64,000 bases of DNA. Origin: Bacteroidota bacterium (GTDB lineage: Bacteria > Bacteroidota > Bacteroidia > Bacteroidales > Lentimicrobiaceae). The first letter of the stretch is position 1, and each line of letters begins with the position of its first letter. The translations under genes and the position numbers were made by a program. Shown piece by piece: positions 16,612 to 25,425 of the stretch. The stretch lies in contig WSXX01000003.1 of the NCBI GenBank assembly GCA_009773515.1, positions 1 to 64,000 of the forward strand, read 5' to 3'. Under the pieces are notes generated by a model, which did not search any database, was not told where the DNA came from, and saw only the letters and a program-made list of their open reading frames with translations.

Positions 16612-18006
16612 ATGATTTTCCCGAAAAACAGATGGCTTATTCTGCTCCAGACTGCACTTTTTGCAGTTCTGATTGCAATGGCTGTTGTTTTTTTCAGAGA
16701 AAGACTCCTGGTTGACTCCGGCTATTACCTGCTCAGAATGATAAACCACGGATGGCCATGGGTGGAACATCAACGCTACATTCTGGTGCTTTCGCAGCTA
16801 TTGCCATGGCTGGGAGTTGTGTTTCAACTTCCAATGAAAGTTATTCTGTTGCTTTATTCTTTGAATCATATACTTTTCCCATTATTGATATTCTACCTTT
16901 CGGTGAAAATATACAATAAGCCTGTCGCAGGATTTGTGTTGCTGATGTTTCAGACCACAACACTGGTGACCGGTTTTTTTGTGCCGATGTTTGAGTTGTA
17001 CTATGCCGGTAGCCTGCTGATTTTGTTTGTATCCGCACTTTATTCAGCAAAAAGCCTGACCAACAACCTGATACTTGTTATTTCCGGTTTCTTTATCATC
17101 AGCAGCCATCCCATAGGCATCGTTCTGCTTTTTATGGTGCTGGTGGTGCATTTCATTAAATATAAATGGGAAAAAGCTGCGCTTTACGGAGTTATTCTGG
17201 CTTTAATGCTTGCCATGCTGCTGCTGAAATACTTCAATGCTTCGGAATATGAATCAGGTAAAACAGCAGTTATTATTTCGAGGTTCAGTGAAGGTAAATA
17301 TAATCTGGCATGGTTAGGAAATATGCTTGCGTTTGCATTCAACAACTTTCTCCCTGTATTTCTGCTGGCCGCTGGCGTCTGGATGGCAATGATTTTCAAC
17401 AAGTCAATCAAGGAGGCAATAATCTGTTTTGCTTTTTTCCTGATCATTTTCTTTCTTTCAGCACTCAACACTGATTCAGTCATCATGTCCCGGTATCTGG
17501 AGCAGGTGTGGTTTCCGCTAACAGTTGCCGCAATCATGCCTCTTCTCATTGTAGAAAATTCTGTTTGGATTGAAAAGCTGAAACCGCTGTTAATTTTGGC
17601 TTTTGTACTTTTCTTTGCATTCCGGGTGAACCTGATACGCGAAGAAGGAAACAGATACACGCAAAGAACAGAAATCATGATGAAAATGATTTCACAAGCC
17701 CGGCTAATCAATGGGCAACATTTTGTGATAAATGAAAAAGACCTTGAAATTGAAAATGTTCCCGGCCCAAACTGGTCGTATCCGATTGAAAGTCTGCTGT
17801 TTTCTGCAGAATCGGGACCAGATGCTGCACTAACGATCTGCACAACCGAAGATTACTATTTCAATGATGTCTACAGGGAACTGGACGGCACAAACTATAT
17901 TTTCTGGCGGATTGAAACCGAACCGCATAAAGGCTTGAATGAGAATTACTTTCGATTGCAAAACGGAGAATACCTGCAATTGATGCCTGGATACGATATT
18001 TATTAG
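16612..18006 (+). CDS. Polytopic membrane protein, possibly GT-C glycosyltransferase-like
   Basis: A 464-residue protein with about ten membrane helices and a soluble C-terminal tail (from about 360). The first loop after TM1 holds RLLVDSGYYLLRMINHGWPW. An acidic residue in that position, followed by aromatic residues, is reminiscent of GT-C enzymes that use lipid-linked sugars, but I cannot match it to a named family and no other catalytic motif is visible. It appears monocistronic. The stop codon lies within a short 22-bp tandem repeat. Confidence 0.6.
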   Translation: MIFPKNRWLILLQTALFAVLIAMAVVFFRERLLVDSGYYLLRMINHGWPWVEHQRYILVLSQLLPWLGVVFQLPMKVILLLYSLNHILFPLLIFYLSVKIYNKPVAGFVLLMFQTTTLVTGFFVPMFELYYAGSLLILFVSALYSAKSLTNNLILVISGFFIISSHPIGIVLLFMVLVVHFIKYKWEKAALYGVILALMLAMLLLKYFNASEYESGKTAVIISRFSEGKYNLAWLGNMLAFAFNNFLPVFLLAAGVWMAMIFNKSIKEAIICFAFFLIIFFLSALNTDSVIMSRYLEQVWFPLTVAAIMPLLIVENSVWIEKLKPLLILAFVLFFAFRVNLIREEGNRYTQRTEIMMKMISQARLINGQHFVINEKDLEIENVPGPNWSYPIESLLFSAESGPDAALTICTTEDYYFNDVYRELDGTNYIFWRIETEPHKGLNENYFRLQNGEYLQLMPGYDIY

Positions 18007-18045
18007 CTATAGCTAAATAATTTATTAGCCTTGCCTAAATAATTT
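18000..18045. repeat. 22-bp tandem duplication at a gene end
   Basis: TTATTAGC..GCTAAATAATTT at 18000-18023 is followed by TTATTAGC..CCTAAATAATTT at 18022-18045, differing only in the middle. The first copy contains the stop codon of the upstream gene. Confidence 0.7.
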
Positions 18046-18102
18046 TTATTTATGCGGGAATGAATTGTGTTTCAGCTTTTTACAGCGATTATTTACCTGT
18101 TT

Positions 18103-18429
18103 TTACCGCTGCCTTATCCCAAGCCATGCCGCTACATAACAGGCTAAGTCTCCGATTACTTTGCGGTCGTTACCAAGTTTTGTACGCCAGGTGACATCCT
18201 CACCGATTTTTTCCATATTTCTGGCAAGTATGTTCACACTGTCTATCAATGTATTGTGCAGTATGGTTCTTTCGGAATTATCCTCAGCCATTTCTTCAAT
18301 ACTTTTAAAATTCCAGCTGGCTCTTACCTGAGCATACCGCACGGATAGTTTATAAAACTGAACCCGCAATTTCACCAGACTGCTGCTTTCAATCTGCTGG
18401 AAGATCGGCATAAAGAATGCTTCGTTCAT
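18103..18429 (-). CDS. Conserved small helical protein of the truB operon
   Basis: A 108-residue soluble protein, apparently all alpha-helical, that I do not recognise. It begins MNEAFFMPIFQQIESSSLVK, and has central basic helices and a C-terminal DRKVIGDLACYVAAWLGI helix. Its ATG overlaps the truB stop (ATGA at 18426-18429), so translation is coupled to truB. That position at the end of an ftsX-DUF3098-uppP-truB run suggests a role in cell-envelope or RNA housekeeping, but nothing in the sequence proves it. M7 (18411) is an alternative start. Confidence 0.75.
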   Translation of the reverse strand: MNEAFFMPIFQQIESSSLVKLRVQFYKLSVRYAQVRASWNFKSIEEMAEDNSERTILHNTLIDSVNILARNMEKIGEDVTWRTKLGNDRKVIGDLACYVAAWLGIRQR

Positions 18430-19160
18430 AAATTATCTTTTTCAATATTAACTTCAGGATTATCGCGTTCATATTCCAACGCAATTGCGGCTGTAAGTTC
18501 ATCGAGTTTTTGTGCATCGGCCACCCTGAACTCTCCGATTCGTGTGCGACGAAGTGAAATAAGGTGTGCTCCGCTTTGCAGTGCTTCGCCAAAATCGCGG
18601 GCAATGGATCGTATGTATGTTCCTTTGCTGCAACTGATGCGGAAATCAACATCGGGCATGGCAATTCTGGTAATCTCAAATTCACGGATATTTACCTTAC
18701 GGGATTCAAGCTTCAGCTCTTCGTCTTTGCGGGCAAATTTATAGGCGCGTTTACCACCAACTTTTATGGCTGAGTAAACCGGCGGAATCTGCATAATGTC
18801 GCCTGAAAGCTCACGGGCAGCATTATAAATCATGGCTTCGGTAATATGATCGGTATTGTAAACCTGATCTATCTCATGTTCAAGGTCATACGAAGGGGTG
18901 GTTGCACCAAGGCGGAATGTGCCGGTGTACTCTTTCTCCTGAGCCTGAAATTCATCAATTCGTTTGGTAAACTTCCCGGTGCAGACAATCAGCAAACCAT
19001 CGGCCAATGGATCAAGGGTTCCGGCATGTCCGACTTTCAGCTTTTTTAAATTGTATTGCTTCCGCAGAAAGTTCCGGAAGCGGTTTATCACATCAAACGA
19101 AGTCCAGGTGAGTGGTTTATCTATGAGAATCACCGCTCCTTCTTCAAAACGCGAAAGCAT
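18426..19160 (-). CDS. truB: tRNA pseudouridine(55) synthase TruB
   Basis: A 244-residue enzyme that converts uridine 55 in the T-loop of tRNAs to pseudouridine. Family motifs are plain: EGAVILIDKPLTWTSFDVI at the start, and KVGHAGTLDPLADGLL with catalytic Asp50. Later segments include YTGTFRLGATTPSYD and FRISCSKGTYIRSIARDFG. The C-terminus is short, with no full PUA domain. The start overlaps the uppP stop (TGATG), consistent with tight co-translation. Confidence 0.96.
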   Translation of the reverse strand: MLSRFEEGAVILIDKPLTWTSFDVINRFRNFLRKQYNLKKLKVGHAGTLDPLADGLLIVCTGKFTKRIDEFQAQEKEYTGTFRLGATTPSYDLEHEIDQVYNTDHITEAMIYNAARELSGDIMQIPPVYSAIKVGGKRAYKFARKDEELKLESRKVNIREFEITRIAMPDVDFRISCSKGTYIRSIARDFGEALQSGAHLISLRRTRIGEFRVADAQKLDELTAAIALEYERDNPEVNIEKDNL

Positions 19161-19939
19161 CAGGAAATTTTTAGATCATAACCAAGCCCCAACATTACTA
19201 AAATGGCTAGGCCGACAACAATGCGGTAATATCCAAATACTTTGAAACCGTATTTTGTCAGGAAGGTAATAAAGGATTTTATGGCAATCAGTGCAACAAC
19301 AAAGGCTACTGCATTGCCAATCAATAAAATATCGATATTATCGGAAGTAATGGTTTCATAATTCTGCAACAATTTATATCCTGCTGCTGCAAACATGGTA
19401 GGTACTGCCAGAAAAAACGAGAATTCAGCAGCAGTTTTCCGATCGAGTTTCTGGGTCATTCCGCCGATAATGGTGGCCGCTGATCGCGAAACGCCGGGTA
19501 TCATCGCAATGCATTGGAAAAAACCGATTTTCAGTGCTGATGGATAGCTTATTGTTTGATCTTTAGCCGGGTTTTTAAACCACTTGTCAACAAAAATCAG
19601 CACAACACCTCCCAAAACAAGCATTACCGCAACAACCACAACATTTTCAAGCAGGCTGTCGATAAAGTCAATCAACAGAAAACCGATAAGTGCAGAAGGC
19701 AGAAATGCAATAAAAAGTTTAAAATAGAAATCAACAGTCTGAAAAAAGTGCTTCCAGTATAACACAATCACTGATAGAATTGCGCCAAACTGAATATTCA
19801 CTGTATATGCTTTCACAAAATCATTGATCTCCATACCCAGCAATTCCTGGGTAATAATCATATGACCGGTAGAAGATACTGGCAGAAACTCGGTAATGCC
19901 TTCGACAATGGCGATAATAATCGCTTCGAAAACGCTCAT
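19160..19939 (-). CDS. uppP: Undecaprenyl-diphosphatase UppP (BacA)
   Basis: A 259-residue polytopic inner-membrane phosphatase that recycles undecaprenyl pyrophosphate to the lipid carrier for peptidoglycan and other glycans, and confers bacitracin tolerance. The catalytic motifs are present: [18 protein letters not shown] (about 12-29) and [14 protein letters not shown] in the middle. Length is normal for the family. It lies 3 bases after DUF3098 and overlaps truB by one base, so the four genes surely share a transcript. Confidence 0.96.
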   Translation of the reverse strand: MSVFEAIIIAIVEGITEFLPVSSTGHMIITQELLGMEINDFVKAYTVNIQFGAILSVIVLYWKHFFQTVDFYFKLFIAFLPSALIGFLLIDFIDSLLENVVVVAVMLVLGGVVLIFVDKWFKNPAKDQTISYPSALKIGFFQCIAMIPGVSRSAATIIGGMTQKLDRKTAAEFSFFLAVPTMFAAAGYKLLQNYETITSDNIDILLIGNAVAFVVALIAIKSFITFLTKYGFKVFGYYRIVVGLAILVMLGLGYDLKIS

Positions 19940-19942
19940 GTT

Positions 19943-20224
19943 TTAGTCGCGGGGTTTTTTCATAATGGCGTATATCTCAATGACATAGCCTGCCAATAAG
20001 AGCAATGGAGCCAAAGTAAGACGCTGAAAATTAAACATGGCATCGTTGAACACATAGGGATCGTTGGTTCCACCGCCAACCATTAATATGAATCCAAGAG
20101 CAAGCACACCAAGTCCAATCAGCATCAGACGGTAATTTTCCTTACCAAATGCAAATTGCAATTCTTTGTCGCTCACAGATGTTGCCCTTTTTTCAGCAAC
20201 TTTTTCAGATTTTTTCAGGTTCAT
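19943..20224 (-). CDS. DUF3098 small membrane protein
   Basis: A 93-residue protein with a charged N-terminus (to about 30), then two membrane helices (MLIGLGVLALGFILMVGGG and LTLAPLLLLAGYVIEIYAIM). The layout and the FGKENYRLMLIGLG entry match DUF3098, a Bacteroidota family that sits between ftsX and uppP. Its function is unknown; location suggests support of division or cell-wall lipid recycling. Confidence 0.9.
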   Translation of the reverse strand: MNLKKSEKVAEKRATSVSDKELQFAFGKENYRLMLIGLGVLALGFILMVGGGTNDPYVFNDAMFNFQRLTLAPLLLLAGYVIEIYAIMKKPRD

Positions 20225-20289
20225 GTTTGTTATTTTTTTATTCCTGAAGTTTCAGGTGAAATAAAATTAGCTACGATCTTCAGCAATTT

Positions 20290-21165
20290 CTAGTAAAGCC
20301 TGTCCTGACTGATTCTTAAGAACTTACGTACTGCAAACAAAGTTGACAAACCGGTGATAATCAGTCCAAGTACCGTTACTATTCCAAACAAGGAAAGGAA
20401 CATGTCAATATCCTGCATATCAACCAGTTCGGGAAGTGCTTTTCGCGAAAAGTAAAGCACAACCGCCAGTAAAACTATTGCAATCAAAGCACTGATTAAT
20501 CCATGAACTAAACTTTTTATCAGAAATGGTTTACGAATAAAACTCTGCGTGGCTCCCACCAGTTGCATGCTTCGTATAATAAACCGCTTACTGTAAACGC
20601 TGAGACGTATTGTATTGTTAATCAGAGCAATTGAAATCAACATCAGAACAGCCGTAAAAGCAAGCAGAACCATACTTATGCGCCTGATGTTCTGATTTAC
20701 CAGCTCTACCAGCGATTTGTGATAAAATACCTCTTTCACCCGCGGGTTGGCAATGAGTTTTTGCTCAAGCATAGCCAGACTATCGTTGTTGGCATATGCG
20801 GCCTGAAGCCTGATATCAATTGAAGCAAGTAAGGGATTGAATCCCAGAAAGTCAACAAAATCTTCACCAAGTTCTTCGGTAAGCTCTTTGGCGGCTCTTT
20901 CGCGGGTTATGTATTCCGTTGATTTAACAAAAGGCTCAAGATCAAGTTTTTTCTGGAACTCAATAATTCCTGACTCTTTAATTTCTTCCTTAATGATCAC
21001 CGAAAACCCGATATTTTCTTTCACATAATCTGAAAGCTTCTGTGCATGAAGAACAATAAGTCCCAGCAAACCAAGCATAAACAGCACAAGCGAAATGCTG
21101 ATGATGGTGGTAGCGGTAGAGGTTTGCAACCTCCTGCGGCTGAGTTTATCTTCGTTGTGAGCCAT
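20290..21165 (-). CDS. ftsX: Cell division protein FtsX
   Basis: A 291-residue permease-like subunit of the FtsEX complex, which couples cytosolic ATP hydrolysis to periplasmic peptidoglycan hydrolase activation at the septum. TM1 is near residues 17-40 (TIISISLVLFMLGLLGLIVL). A periplasmic loop follows (SVIIKEEI to about 155), then three C-terminal helices, with the FtsX-like RSMQLVGATQSFIRKPFLIK segment between them. No ftsE lies beside it, which is common in this phylum. It heads the operon; a TACTTTCG box lies 18 bases upstream. Confidence 0.94.
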   Translation of the reverse strand: MAHNEDKLSRRRLQTSTATTIISISLVLFMLGLLGLIVLHAQKLSDYVKENIGFSVIIKEEIKESGIIEFQKKLDLEPFVKSTEYITRERAAKELTEELGEDFVDFLGFNPLLASIDIRLQAAYANNDSLAMLEQKLIANPRVKEVFYHKSLVELVNQNIRRISMVLLAFTAVLMLISIALINNTIRLSVYSKRFIIRSMQLVGATQSFIRKPFLIKSLVHGLISALIAIVLLAVVLYFSRKALPELVDMQDIDMFLSLFGIVTVLGLIITGLSTLFAVRKFLRISQDRLY

Positions 21166-21182
21166 AAGCTTGATTGTGACTG

Positions 21183-21190
21183 CGAAAGTA
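21183..21190 (-). promoter_or_regulatory. Minus-strand -7 box (TTCG variant) for the ftsX operon
   Basis: Read on the minus strand this is TACTTTCG, differing from TAnnTTTG by one base and followed by CAGTC. It lies 18 bases before the ftsX ATG. The same variant precedes leuS and aspS. Confidence 0.45.
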
Positions 21191-21286
21191 AGAAAAAATA
21201 ATGAAGCATGGGAAGGCTTCCGAAAAAGCCTTCAAGCCAAAAAAGGTTAAATCACTATGTGCTTTAGATTTTGGTAATGCTGCAAT

Positions 21287-21895
21287 TTAAAACCCGACTG
21301 AATATACAATTACTCCCTTGGCTTTTAAATCAACAGCCATTTTCGAATAATTATCCTCATTGATTCTACTCAGCTCCTTGGCTGTAATCGCCGGATTATA
21401 ACTCAAAAAATAGGTTCCGAAATATGCAGAAGTATAAAATAAAACCGCAACCGGATTTGTTTTCAGTTTATCAATTTCACTTTGCGTGAAAACCTGTATA
21501 TCTCCAACTCCATGGTAAATCTTTGAATCTTTGTCAATCTCCTGAACGGATTGGATTTTGGTATAATCAAGATTTCCGATGCTTATCGCTTTGGTAGCGA
21601 GAAATTCAACAATGGAATCATTGTTGATCACAAATATCTCTGTGATAAACTCAAGATCCCATTTATAGCCCAGATTCTCATAATAAGGAAGCAGACTTTC
21701 AGGAAATCTGTTCTTCCAGACAGCAGTATCAAGTACATCATTCAGCCAAACATCATTCCACTTGACATATCCGGTAATATTTTGACCAGTTTTCATGGTT
21801 ATTTCAACTTTGCGGAGCTCCCAGCATGCAATGCACTGCGCATTTGCAACATGAAAACCGATCGCCAGAATGAATACTACAAGAATGTGTTTCAT
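21287..21895 (-). CDS. Secreted protein of unknown function
   Basis: A 202-residue exported protein. The signal peptide MKHILVVFILAIGFHVANAQ would be cut before CIACWELRK. I chose this ATG over one 39 bases upstream because of that signal. The mature protein starts with a small beta segment (VEITMKTGQNITGYVKWND) reminiscent of the short beta module in the outer-membrane protein at 40874. The rest has mixed alpha/beta character. I do not recognise it. It appears monocistronic. Confidence 0.65.
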   Translation of the reverse strand: MKHILVVFILAIGFHVANAQCIACWELRKVEITMKTGQNITGYVKWNDVWLNDVLDTAVWKNRFPESLLPYYENLGYKWDLEFITEIFVINNDSIVEFLATKAISIGNLDYTKIQSVQEIDKDSKIYHGVGDIQVFTQSEIDKLKTNPVAVLFYTSAYFGTYFLSYNPAITAKELSRINEDNYSKMAVDLKAKGVIVYSVGF

Positions 21896-21949
21896 AATTC
21901 TTTGTTTTGAATTTAGAGCCTTTGATGACAGCAATTTTGCAGGCTAAAG

Positions 21950-22280
21950 TATGGATAATGGTTGGAAGTGTGCAGATAGGGTGAAAAAAGATTTAAAAAT
22001 TCAAGAATTTAAAGATTCAAGAATTCAAGAATTCAACAAGTTGAAGATTCAATTCAACAAGTTGAAAATAAGAATTGAGGTTCAGAATTCGAAATCAAAA
22101 ATCAGAAGTTGAAGATAAAAAAAGCTTGTCCGCCTCGGGCGAAAAATCTTGTTAGTTCAATCCAAAATCTGAAATCTGAAACTGAAGATAAACAGAAGAC
22201 CTAACAAGTCGGAAGAAGACTTGTTAGGTCAATCAAAAATTGAAAATCCGAAATCCGCAATCCGCAATCCGAACCCCAAT
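21950..22280. repeat. Simple-sequence and hairpin-rich intergenic region
   Basis: This gap before leuS holds several repeat types. AAGATTCAAGAATTCAA-like units run near 22000-22035. Two copies of TTCAACAAGTTGAA lie at 22032-22045 and 22053-22066. A tandem heptamer AATCCGn runs near 22245-22275. The hairpin at 22198-22230 is listed separately. There is no gene here. Confidence 0.75.
22198..22230. repeat. 13-bp stem hairpin with GGAAGAA loop, copy B
   Basis: GACCTAACAAGTC (22198-22210) and GACTTGTTAGGTC (22218-22230) pair perfectly around GGAAGAA. Stem length and loop equal those of copy A at 762-794, while most stem bases differ. Confidence 0.85.
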
Positions 22281-22286
22281 CTTTTG

Positions 22287-22294
22287 TAACTTCG
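22287..22294 (+). promoter_or_regulatory. -7 box (TTCG variant) for leuS
   Basis: TAACTTCG, followed by CGCCCTC, lies 26 bases before the chosen leuS ATG. It supports the start at 22321 over the longer open frame beginning at 22240. Confidence 0.5.
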
Positions 22295-22320
22295 CGCCCT
22301 CTAAAAACAAAGCAGAACCA

Positions 22321-25104
22321 ATGGATTACAACTTCAGGGAAATTGAAAAAAAGTGGCAGAAAGCCTGGGCAGACAACAAAACCTATAAAACTGAAATTGA
22401 TCACAGCAAACCAAAGTTTTATGTGCTGGATATGTTTCCTTATCCGTCAGGAGCTGGTTTGCATGTTGGACATCCGCTCGGATACATTGCTTCAGATATT
22501 TACGCGCGCTATAAAAGGCTGAAGGGATTTAATGTACTTCACCCGATGGGTTATGATGCTTACGGACTTCCTGCTGAACAATATGCCATTCAAACCGGCA
22601 CCCACCCTGCCGTTACTACCGGAATCAATATCGCCCGTTACCGCGAGCAACTCGATAAAATCGGATTTTCATACGACTGGGATCGCGAAGTCCGCACCAG
22701 CGAACCCGATTATTACAAATGGACACAATGGACTTTTATAAAACTGTTCCATTCCTGGTACAATAAAAACAATCAGAAAGCAGAGCCCATTGAAGCACTG
22801 ATCGCTGTTTTTGCTGAATCAGGAAACTCAGACATAAATGCAGCCTGCAGCGAAACTGCTGAATTTTCAGCTGCTGAATGGCTTGCCATGAGCGAAAAAC
22901 AACAGCAGGAATTGCTGATGAATTACCGCCTGGCCTATCTTGCTGATACCATGGTAAACTGGTGCCCCGAATTGGGAACCGTGCTTGCCAACGATGAGGT
23001 GAGCGAAGGATTTTCGGTTCGCGGAGGCCATCCGGTAGAGCGCAAAACCATGAAACAATGGTCGCTGCGCATTACAGCATATGCCGATCGTTTGCTCGAA
23101 GGTCTCGACCGCATCGAATGGCCCGAGTCCATCAAAGAAATTCAGCGCAACTGGATCGGCCGTTCCGAAGGTTGTTCGGCAACATTCGCCATCAAAAACT
23201 TTGATCAGAATCTTGAAATTTTTACCACCCGCGCCGATACCATGTTTGGCGTAACTTTTATGGTGCTGGCGCCCGAACATCCATTTGTTGAGGAAATCAC
23301 TACCACCGAATGTCGCGAAAAGGTGCAAGCTTACCAGCATTGGGCTAAAAACCGATCAGAGCGTGAGCGCATGACTGAGGTTAAAAAAATCAGTGGTGAA
23401 TTTACCGGCGCTTATGCCATCAATCCGTTGAATGGCGAAGAAATTCCCATCTGGGTAGCCGATTATGTGCTGATGGGATATGGAACCGGCGCCATAATGG
23501 CTGTTCCCGGTCACGATACCCGCGACTTCGCTTTTGCCCGTCATTTCGGACTACCCATCCGCCAGGTGGTTTCCCGAAAAGGAGAAACACCGGTTGATCC
23601 TTCCGATTGGGAAGATTCTTACGACTCTAAAGAAGGCGTAATGATCAACAGTGGATTTATCACCGGACTTGAAGTGAAAGAAGCCATCACCACAACCATC
23701 CGTAAAATCGAAGAAATGGGGATTGGCTATGGTAAGGTGAATTTCCGCCTCCGCGATGCAATTTTCAGCCGCCAGCGCTATTGGGGCGAACCATTTCCGG
23801 TTTATTACAAAGATGGAATGCCTTACACCCTGAGCGAAGATGAACTCCCGCTTGAGCTGCCCGAAGTGGATGCTTACCTTCCCACCGAAAGTGGTGAACC
23901 ACCGCTTGCCCGCGCTAAAAACTGGGTTACAAAAGAGGGTTATTCGCTCGAAACCAACACCATGCCTGGATTTGCCGGTTCTAGCGGATATTACCTTCGC
24001 TACATGGACCCCCGCAACAATGCAGAATATTTTTCAAAAGAAGCCAATGAATACTGGCAAAATGTTGACCTATACATGGGAGGCGCCGAACATGCTACCG
24101 GCCACCTGATTTATTCCCGTTTCTGGAACAAATTCCTGTACGATCTGGGAATTGCTGTAAAAGATGAACCATTCCAGAAACTTATAAATCAGGGAATGAT
24201 TCAGGGCCGGTCAAATTACGTTTACCGTATTACCGGCACAAACAAATTTGTGAGTTATAACCTGCGAAAAGATTATGATACACAATCTCTTCATGTGGAT
24301 GTGAATATCGTTCACAATGACATTCTTGACATTAATGAATTTATCAAATGGCAGCCTCAGTTTGCCGGATCCGAATTTATTCTGGAAGATGATAAATACA
24401 TCTGCGGATGGGAAGTTGAAAAAATGTCGAAATCGAAGTACAATGTGCAGAACCCCGACGACCTGATTGAAAAATACGGAGCCGATACCCTGCGTTTGTA
24501 CGAAATGTTCCTTGGCCCGCTTGAGCAATCAAAACCATGGGACACCAACGGAATTGAAGGCGTATTCAGGTTTATGCGTAAGTTGTGGCGGTTGTTTCAC
24601 GATGCTGACAATAACTTCAGGGTAAACGACAATCCACCGACTCCTGAAGAACTGAAGGTACTTCACAAAACCATCCGTAAAATTCAGGAGGATACTGAAA
24701 GATTTTCGTTCAATACATCAGTCAGCACTTTTATGATCTGTGTAAACGAACTCGCTGAACTGAAATGCAACAACCGCAGTATCCTTAGCGAACTGACTGT
24801 GTTGATTTCATCATACGCGCCACACATTGCCGAAGAACTCTGGAGCCTTCTTGGAAATAAGGGCAGCGTAACTCTGGCTACTTTCCCTGTGTATAATGAT
24901 AGCTATACCGCCGAAAACACTTTTAAATATCCGGTTTCCTTTAATGGAAAAATGCGATTCCTTCTTGAACTTCCTTTGGATATTCCGGTTTCTGAGATTG
25001 AAAAGGCTGTTTTATCCGCTCCTGAATCGGCCAAATGGCTCGAAGGAAAAGCGCCCAAAAAGATGATTGTGGTGCCCGGAAAAATTGTGAACGTGGTGAT
25101 TTAA
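22321..25104 (+). CDS. leuS: Leucyl-tRNA synthetase
   Basis: A 927-residue class I synthetase that charges tRNA-Leu. The HIGH motif is HVGH at residues 48-51 in [18 protein letters not shown], and the KMSKS loop is at 701-705. The CP1 editing domain lies between about 240 and 440, with [17 protein letters not shown] and [18 protein letters not shown]. An insertion before the KMSKS loop (about 630-695) carries [18 protein letters not shown], as in other Bacteroidota. The C-terminal anticodon-binding region is complete. Its start is set by the promoter box just upstream and by the family N-terminus [13 protein letters not shown]. Confidence 0.97.
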   Translation: MDYNFREIEKKWQKAWADNKTYKTEIDHSKPKFYVLDMFPYPSGAGLHVGHPLGYIASDIYARYKRLKGFNVLHPMGYDAYGLPAEQYAIQTGTHPAVTTGINIARYREQLDKIGFSYDWDREVRTSEPDYYKWTQWTFIKLFHSWYNKNNQKAEPIEALIAVFAESGNSDINAACSETAEFSAAEWLAMSEKQQQELLMNYRLAYLADTMVNWCPELGTVLANDEVSEGFSVRGGHPVERKTMKQWSLRITAYADRLLEGLDRIEWPESIKEIQRNWIGRSEGCSATFAIKNFDQNLEIFTTRADTMFGVTFMVLAPEHPFVEEITTTECREKVQAYQHWAKNRSERERMTEVKKISGEFTGAYAINPLNGEEIPIWVADYVLMGYGTGAIMAVPGHDTRDFAFARHFGLPIRQVVSRKGETPVDPSDWEDSYDSKEGVMINSGFITGLEVKEAITTTIRKIEEMGIGYGKVNFRLRDAIFSRQRYWGEPFPVYYKDGMPYTLSEDELPLELPEVDAYLPTESGEPPLARAKNWVTKEGYSLETNTMPGFAGSSGYYLRYMDPRNNAEYFSKEANEYWQNVDLYMGGAEHATGHLIYSRFWNKFLYDLGIAVKDEPFQKLINQGMIQGRSNYVYRITGTNKFVSYNLRKDYDTQSLHVDVNIVHNDILDINEFIKWQPQFAGSEFILEDDKYICGWEVEKMSKSKYNVQNPDDLIEKYGADTLRLYEMFLGPLEQSKPWDTNGIEGVFRFMRKLWRLFHDADNNFRVNDNPPTPEELKVLHKTIRKIQEDTERFSFNTSVSTFMICVNELAELKCNNRSILSELTVLISSYAPHIAEELWSLLGNKGSVTLATFPVYNDSYTAENTFKYPVSFNGKMRFLLELPLDIPVSEIEKAVLSAPESAKWLEGKAPKKMIVVPGKIVNVVI

Positions 25105-25390
25105 AGTCAAATAAGCAATTTGTTGAAAGTCAGGCCCTGACTTGATGTTGATTGTATTTGCAAAATGCCTTTCCCAATTAGTCAGTCCCTGACTTGTGCA
25201 TTCCATGTCTAAGATTTATCCGGCAACTATAATAGTCGCCGGGTTATTTGTTTCATGGCTGATTTATAACTTCGTAAAAATTATAAGAGGCTTGAAAATT
25301 ATAAATCGCTTCTTTGCGCGATTCTTAAACTCAATCTTCTAAATTTTTCCTCTTTCCTTAACCCAAAGCCGGGATTATCTCTTTTTCATC
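25105..25390. other. leuS-OPT intergenic region with palindromes
   Basis: Two similar palindromes occur: AAGTCAGGCCCTGACTT (25127-25143) and AGTCAGTCCCTGACT around 25180-25194. An 11-bp stem with one mismatch, CCGGCAACTAT (25220-25230) with ATAGTCGCCGG (25232-25242), is followed by a T-rich tail and may end leuS transcription. No gene is seen. Confidence 0.55.
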
Positions 25391-25398
25391 TAAATTTG
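25391..25398 (+). promoter_or_regulatory. -7 promoter box for the OPT transporter
   Basis: TAAATTTG fits TAnnTTTG, 27 bases before the ATG at 25426. Confidence 0.55.
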
Positions 25399-25425
25399 CT
25401 TTTTCATCCTTCATAAAAATTACAT

